Both the position numbers and the translations under genes were made by a program. A stretch of DNA of 64,000 nucleotides from Paenibacillus sp. SY21-1 (GTDB lineage: Bacteria; Bacillota; Bacilli; Paenibacillales; Paenibacillaceae), in the NCBI RefSeq assembly GCF_005222705.1, contig NZ_STGF01000015.1:62001-126000 (forward strand), in the 5' to 3' direction. The notes below the pieces were generated by a model that was given only the letters and a program-made list of their open reading frames with translations, searched no databases and was not told where the DNA came from. This document shows positions 60,058 to 64,000 of the stretch, one piece after another (position 1 is the stretch's first letter; each line of letters opens with the position of its first letter).

Positions 60058-61751
60058 ACTGCCACCTCCGTCCCTTCCTCCAGCTCGCTCCAGAACTCAA
60101 GCCCGTATTCATTGCCAAAAAAAAGCTGGATGCGTTCGTGAACGTTGCGCAAGCCAACACCGCTGCCGCCGCCGCTTTGGACCCCATAAGGCAATTTCAT
60201 CAGCCGGTCGCTTGGAATGCCGAGCCCATTGTCCTTAACTGAAAAGCGAATCCGTTCGCCGCGGCATTCAGCCGTAATGTGTATGTGGCCCGGGTCGACC
60301 ATTTTTTCTATGCCATGGTAAATGGCGTTTTCCACAATCGGCTGCAAAACAAGCTTGACGGTCTGGCAAGCAAGCACCGCTTCGGACGCTTCGATGCTGA
60401 AGCTGAACTTGCCTTTAAACCTCATCTCCTGAATCGTTAGATAGCTGCGAACGTGCTCAAGCTCCTCACGGATCAAAATGACGCTATGCCCTTGGCCCAG
60501 GCTGATTCGGAACAATTTGGACAATGAGGTGATCATCCGCACGACCTCCTCGTTTTTGCCGGAACCCGCAAGACGAACGACCGAATTCAACGTGTTGTAT
60601 AAAAAATGAGGATTGATTTGCGATTGCAGCACCTCAAATTCCTTTTTTCTTTTTCCCTCCTGCTCTTCAACGATTTGGCCCATCAGCTCCCGTATACGAG
60701 TAACCATAATGTTAAATCGTCCTGACAATTTCTCCACCTCGTCGTACCCTCTCGCATGTATCGGGGAGCTGAAATCGCCGCGCTCGACAAGCTTTACCGA
60801 CTGCTCGAGCCGCTTGATCGGACGAGAGAGCTTGGAAGACAGCCAATACGCCAAAGGCCATACGACGATAATGACTCCAAGCATAAGCCGCAGCATGAAC
60901 GTGGTCATTTCCTTCTTGGTCGTTACAGCCTCGTCCATGAACGAGATGCCGACAAGCTTCCAGCCGATTTCAGGGAGAGCCTGTACGGTCGTCATCCTCA
61001 TCTCGCCGTCTACAAACTCTTTGTAGGAGCCGTTGCCTTCCTTGATGGCGCGCGCAACATTTTCACTTTTAAGCTCAGAATAGATGAGCTGCTGCTGAGG
61101 GTGGTACACGATATTTCCGTCCAAATCGATAATATAGGCATACCCTTTTTTCCCCAGGCTAACGCGTCCCATCAAGCTGTCGATCGTCTTGAAATTAACG
61201 TCAAGCACAAGCACGCCTTCTACCGGTTGACCGTCTTGCTCCAGCAATTGCCCTTTGCTTAACGAGATGACCCACGGATATTGCCCTTTAAACAAATTTT
61301 GCACATGCGGGGGCGTAAACGAGTTTTTCTCGGGATGCTTAAGCGCTTGCAAAAACCAATCCTGTGTCGTCACATTTGTATTCCGGCGGAACTTCGCGTC
61401 AGGGCTTGCGGCAATAGCCTTGCCGGCACGATCAAAAAAGGCGATCGATACCATATCCTCGCGCGTGGCCAGCACCGTGTTAAGCTCCCTCTGCAGCTGC
61501 TGGTCGGGAAAGCGCCGCGTCTCGGATATTTTGTTATCCACGACGTTGAACGTTTCAGCCGTGCCATTCAAATAAGACAATAAATTAAAGGCGACCTGCT
61601 GAACGATTTGCTGGGTGCCGAGTTCGGCGCTCCGCTCCGCTGTTACGGAAAACTTGTTGTATAGCATAAAGCTGACCAGTGTCAAAACCAGCAGAGACAA
61701 AAAAACGAAAGCTGCCGTAATCCAAAATTGAATGCTCCGGGATTTACGCAT
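60006..61751 (-). CDS. YesM-like sensor histidine kinase
   Basis: The 581-residue kinase has a membrane helix at ~9-31 and a double-Cache-like extracellular domain (GKKGYAYIIDLDGNIVYHPQ). A second helix near 285-305 is followed by HAMP (LERGDFSSPIHARG-like region) and His near 382 in INPHFLYNTLN. The ATPase motifs are IVENAIYHGIEK, DNGLGIP and GSGVGLRNVHERI. It starts three bases after the response regulator stop with GGGAGGGTG upstream, and likely phosphorylates that regulator. Confidence 0.94.
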   Translation of the reverse strand: MRKSRSIQFWITAAFVFLSLLVLTLVSFMLYNKFSVTAERSAELGTQQIVQQVAFNLLSYLNGTAETFNVVDNKISETRRFPDQQLQRELNTVLATREDMVSIAFFDRAGKAIAASPDAKFRRNTNVTTQDWFLQALKHPEKNSFTPPHVQNLFKGQYPWVISLSKGQLLEQDGQPVEGVLVLDVNFKTIDSLMGRVSLGKKGYAYIIDLDGNIVYHPQQQLIYSELKSENVARAIKEGNGSYKEFVDGEMRMTTVQALPEIGWKLVGISFMDEAVTTKKEMTTFMLRLMLGVIIVVWPLAYWLSSKLSRPIKRLEQSVKLVERGDFSSPIHARGYDEVEKLSGRFNIMVTRIRELMGQIVEEQEGKRKKEFEVLQSQINPHFLYNTLNSVVRLAGSGKNEEVVRMITSLSKLFRISLGQGHSVILIREELEHVRSYLTIQEMRFKGKFSFSIEASEAVLACQTVKLVLQPIVENAIYHGIEKMVDPGHIHITAECRGERIRFSVKDNGLGIPSDRLMKLPYGVQSGGGSGVGLRNVHERIQLFFGNEYGLEFWSELEEGTEVAVWFPRTMPDTAKALDAG

Positions 61752-61754
61752 GCC

Positions 61755-63380
61755 TCACACCCTCCCTGGAGCGTTCCGAAACTCCTTTGGCGAAATGCCG
61801 ATTACCTTCTTAAAAGCAAAGCTGAAATAATTCGGATCGGCATAACCGACGCGCTCAGCGATTTCAAACGCTTTCAGATCGGTGGAGCGCAGCAGTTCCT
61901 TCGCCATGTCCAGCCGATAAGCCTGCAAGTAAGCGACGAATGTCGTTTTGGTCTCCTTCTTGAACAAGCTGCTGAAATAGCCCGGGCTAATATGAAGCTC
62001 CTCGCAAAGCCGTTGCACGCCCAGCTCCGAATCGGCATAATGCCGCTTAATACACATTTTGGCCTGCTCCACGATAGCTTTCTGGGAGGTTTGCCGTTCC
62101 ATTGCGATTTTTTGCCTTAAGTTTTCGCTCATCTCCAGCATCCAGCGCTTTGCCTCATCAAATGTACAGAATGTAGTAAACTGCGCAAACAGGCTTGAGT
62201 CGGTTTCAAGCACTTGCTCCAGAGCCACGCCCGCATCCTTGGCCGCGCGAAGAATCGCTGTTACGAGTTCAAGCAAATAAAGCTGGCCATCCTGCACATT
62301 GCCCATCTGCCCGGCCAGTTCGAGGAAATACGCTTCCACCATTGCGGCGAGCTCCTGGCGTGAACCCACCTTGAGGCAGCTGATAAACGTTCGTTGCTTC
62401 CATTCGTCGAACCGAACGGCATCAGGGCGACTGGCGCTTCTTTCAATATCGCTTATTTGGATAATCCGGTTGTTGCCCGCAATCAATTGATAATCGAGAG
62501 CGCGAATCGCCGATTCATAAGCGTCCTTCATTTCAGATATACGGCGTACCGGCGTACCGATTCCAATCGTAACCGTGCAGCGGAGATAGGTCTCCATTGC
62601 CCGTCGAATCTCTTCCGCGGTCGCCGCAGCCCGTTGAAGCAGCATCGAAGCCTCCTCCTGCTCGGCCCCCGATAGCACGACAATATCCGCTCCGTGCATA
62701 AACACCCGGCTCCCCCGTTCTGAACGGGTAACGATCTCTTCCGTAATATTGCCTATAGCAAACATGTGCAGAGCCTTATCCGCCACAAGGCTGCTGGACT
62801 CCTCCGGCGGGGCATCCATTCGTACAACCGTAATTAGAAAGGCCTCTCCCTCCAGCCGCAGGCCGGAAAGTACAGCCCTGTGTCCAATTTCCCGCAGCGT
62901 CAGCTGCTTGCTTAATAGCGACGATAAAAAAGCTTGCTGCAATACAGGTACGCTTTGCTCATAATGCTCGCGCAGCTTCTCCAGATTTTTGGCCGCATGC
63001 GTCTCCTCATGAATCTCCTGTTTCACCTTTAGCAGCACATCGATCAGCTCGCGCGATGAGAAGGGCTTCAGCAGATATTCGTTAATGTGCAGCTTGACGG
63101 CCTGCTGCGCGTATTCAAACTCGTCCATGCCGGTCAAAATAATAATTTTGGTCAATGGCTGTTCCTTGCGAATGTATTCCGATAGCGCCAAACCGTCCAT
63201 AAACGGCATGCAAATGTCCGTCACAACGACATCCGGCGTGAACCGGTCAAGCAGTTCGACGGCCTCTTTGCCGTTCTCCGCCGTGCCCATGACCTCAAAG
63301 CCAAGCAGCTCCCAATCTATTTCGTTTAAAACGCCTTCCCTGACGTCCCGTTCATCATCCACAAGCATTAACCTGATCAT
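61755..63380 (-). CDS. YesN-like response regulator with AraC-type HTH
   Basis: The 541-residue regulator has a receiver domain (Asp 55 in VVVTDICMPFMDGL, Lys in YLLKPFSS), a ~250-residue middle domain and a C-terminal AraC double HTH (GVQRLCEELHISPGYFSSLFKKETK; FEIAERVGYADPNYFSFAFKKVIGISPKEFRN). The ATG at 63380 has GGGGGAGATGT upstream. It probably activates the sugar permease operon to its right. Confidence 0.94.
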   Translation of the reverse strand: MIRLMLVDDERDVREGVLNEIDWELLGFEVMGTAENGKEAVELLDRFTPDVVVTDICMPFMDGLALSEYIRKEQPLTKIIILTGMDEFEYAQQAVKLHINEYLLKPFSSRELIDVLLKVKQEIHEETHAAKNLEKLREHYEQSVPVLQQAFLSSLLSKQLTLREIGHRAVLSGLRLEGEAFLITVVRMDAPPEESSSLVADKALHMFAIGNITEEIVTRSERGSRVFMHGADIVVLSGAEQEEASMLLQRAAATAEEIRRAMETYLRCTVTIGIGTPVRRISEMKDAYESAIRALDYQLIAGNNRIIQISDIERSASRPDAVRFDEWKQRTFISCLKVGSRQELAAMVEAYFLELAGQMGNVQDGQLYLLELVTAILRAAKDAGVALEQVLETDSSLFAQFTTFCTFDEAKRWMLEMSENLRQKIAMERQTSQKAIVEQAKMCIKRHYADSELGVQRLCEELHISPGYFSSLFKKETKTTFVAYLQAYRLDMAKELLRSTDLKAFEIAERVGYADPNYFSFAFKKVIGISPKEFRNAPGRV

Positions 63381-63415
63381 ACATCTCCCCCTGTCTCGTA
63401 AAAGCAAAGAATGCC

Positions 63416-63441
63416 CTGTACCTATTAAATCACAGGTACAG
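63416..63441 (-). terminator. Possible terminator after the sugar permease gene
   Basis: CTGTACCT and AGGTACAG form an eight-pair stem around a ten-base loop just after the permease stop. The following minus-strand sequence (GGCATTCTTTGCTTTT) is only moderately T-rich, so termination may be partial and let the regulator genes be co-transcribed. Confidence 0.45.
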
Positions 63442-63455
63442 AGCGAAGCCATGGT

Positions 63456-64000
63456 CTATTTTTTTGCAACATATTTACGAATATCGAATGCAACCGCGGC
63501 GACGATGATTGCCCCTTTTGTAATCCATTGCCAATAAGGGCTGACGCCGATAAAGGTTAAGCCATAGTTGATAACGCCAAAAATAAGCACGCCGGCTATA
63601 ATTCCTTGTACGCGGCCGATGCCGCCTGCCGTGGATACGCCGCCGACGACGCAGGCCGCAATGGCGTCCAGCTCGTACATGTTCCCGTAATTATTGGTCG
63701 CTCCCCCTGTTCGAGCGGCTTCGAGAACGCCTGCCAGCCCATAAAGCGCACCGGCAACAGCATAAATATAGATCAGATTTTTGGCGACATTAATGCCCGA
63801 TACCGTTGCCGCCTGCATATTCCCTCCGATGGCGTACATATTTTTGCCGAACCGGGTTTTGTTAAATAGAACCCACACGATGACCGTAACGACAATCGCA
63901 ATAATGACAATGTAAGGAATCGAATACGTTCCATTAAAACCAAGATAGCCGGTGCCAAGCTTGGTAAATTCTTTGCTCAGACCTCCAATCGGCTGCGAAT
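63456..64000 (-). CDS. Ribose/galactoside-type ABC permease (RbsC/MglC family), 5' end beyond window
   Basis: The frame enters from the window edge and gives the last ~180 residues. GKNMYAIGGNMQAATVSGINV, GLAGVLEAARTGGATNNYG, ELDAIAACVVGGVSTAGGIG and GVINYGLTFIGVSPYWQWITKGAIIVAAVAFD are signature regions of the RbsC/XylH/MglC permeases, with the closest feel to MglC. It moves a monosaccharide across the membrane with an ATPase and binding protein that should be encoded to the right. A GTG at 63878 is internal, not the start. Confidence 0.9.
   Translation of the reverse strand, partial: SQPIGGLSKEFTKLGTGYLGFNGTYSIPYIVIIAIVVTVIVWVLFNKTRFGKNMYAIGGNMQAATVSGINVAKNLIYIYAVAGALYGLAGVLEAARTGGATNNYGNMYELDAIAACVVGGVSTAGGIGRVQGIIAGVLIFGVINYGLTFIGVSPYWQWITKGAIIVAAVAFDIRKYVAKK

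Overview
The window looks like chromosomal DNA from a Gram-positive, Paenibacillaceae-type bacterium (Paenibacillus or Cohnella-like). The reasons are the LplABC-type sugar importers paired with YesM/YesN-like two-component systems, SLH (S-layer) anchoring domains, AGGAGG-type ribosome binding sites, a ykkC guanidine riboswitch, CcpA-type cre sites and a Bacillus-style Fur box. No rRNA, tRNA, insertion sequence or CRISPR array was seen. All calls come from reading the sequence by eye; no database search was possible.

Layout. (1) 1-784: the start of a degenerate HD-GYP protein, cut by the window edge. (2) 1097-21898: about 20 genes in one direction, mostly overlapping or closely spaced, forming an unusual biosynthetic gene cluster. 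It has three free-standing acyl carrier proteins, three BtrH-like acyltransferase-family proteins, a BtrJ-like ATP-grasp ligase, a lone NRPS adenylation protein, a luciferase-like flavin monooxygenase, two SPASM radical SAM enzymes, a nucleotide-sugar set (cytidylyltransferase, 6-dehydrogenase, UXS-like decarboxylase, Gfo/Idh oxidoreductase), a glycosyltransferase, a methyltransferase, an aminoglycoside-phosphotransferase-like kinase and an ABC exporter. The logic recalls the ACP-bound side-chain pathway of butirosin, but the core butirosin genes are absent. This is my best candidate for an undescribed system. (3) 22011-22987: guanidine-I riboswitch with promoter, terminator and a two-gene SMR guanidinium exporter. 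(4) 23011-31102: nucleoside-hydrolase-like enzyme, an Lpl-type ABC importer and its YesMN-like two-component system. (5) 31276-40274, the only plus-strand block: a small methyltransferase and a giant DUF11 tandem-repeat protein broken into two overlapping reading frames. (6) 40336-42340: an AraC regulator fused in frame to a siderophore-binding lipoprotein, with a Fur-controlled promoter buried in the fusion. (7) 42703-44972: Gfo/Idh dehydrogenase, sugar isomerase and cupin operon behind a promoter with a symmetric operator. (8) 45205-58580: a rhamnogalacturonan-degradation locus comprising a membrane-anchored AraC sensor, an ABC importer, a 1985-residue lyase/double-esterase with cohesin and dockerin-like modules, and a separate cohesin-SLH surface anchor. 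Three cre-like sites lie upstream of its transcription units. (9) 59056-64000: a ribose/galactoside-type permease (partial), response regulator, sensor kinase and sugar-binding lipoprotein.

In working terms, the right two thirds is a set of sugar sensing, import and pectin-breakdown modules, each with its own AraC-type control. The left third is a single specialised-metabolite operon with its own export and possible self-protection genes.
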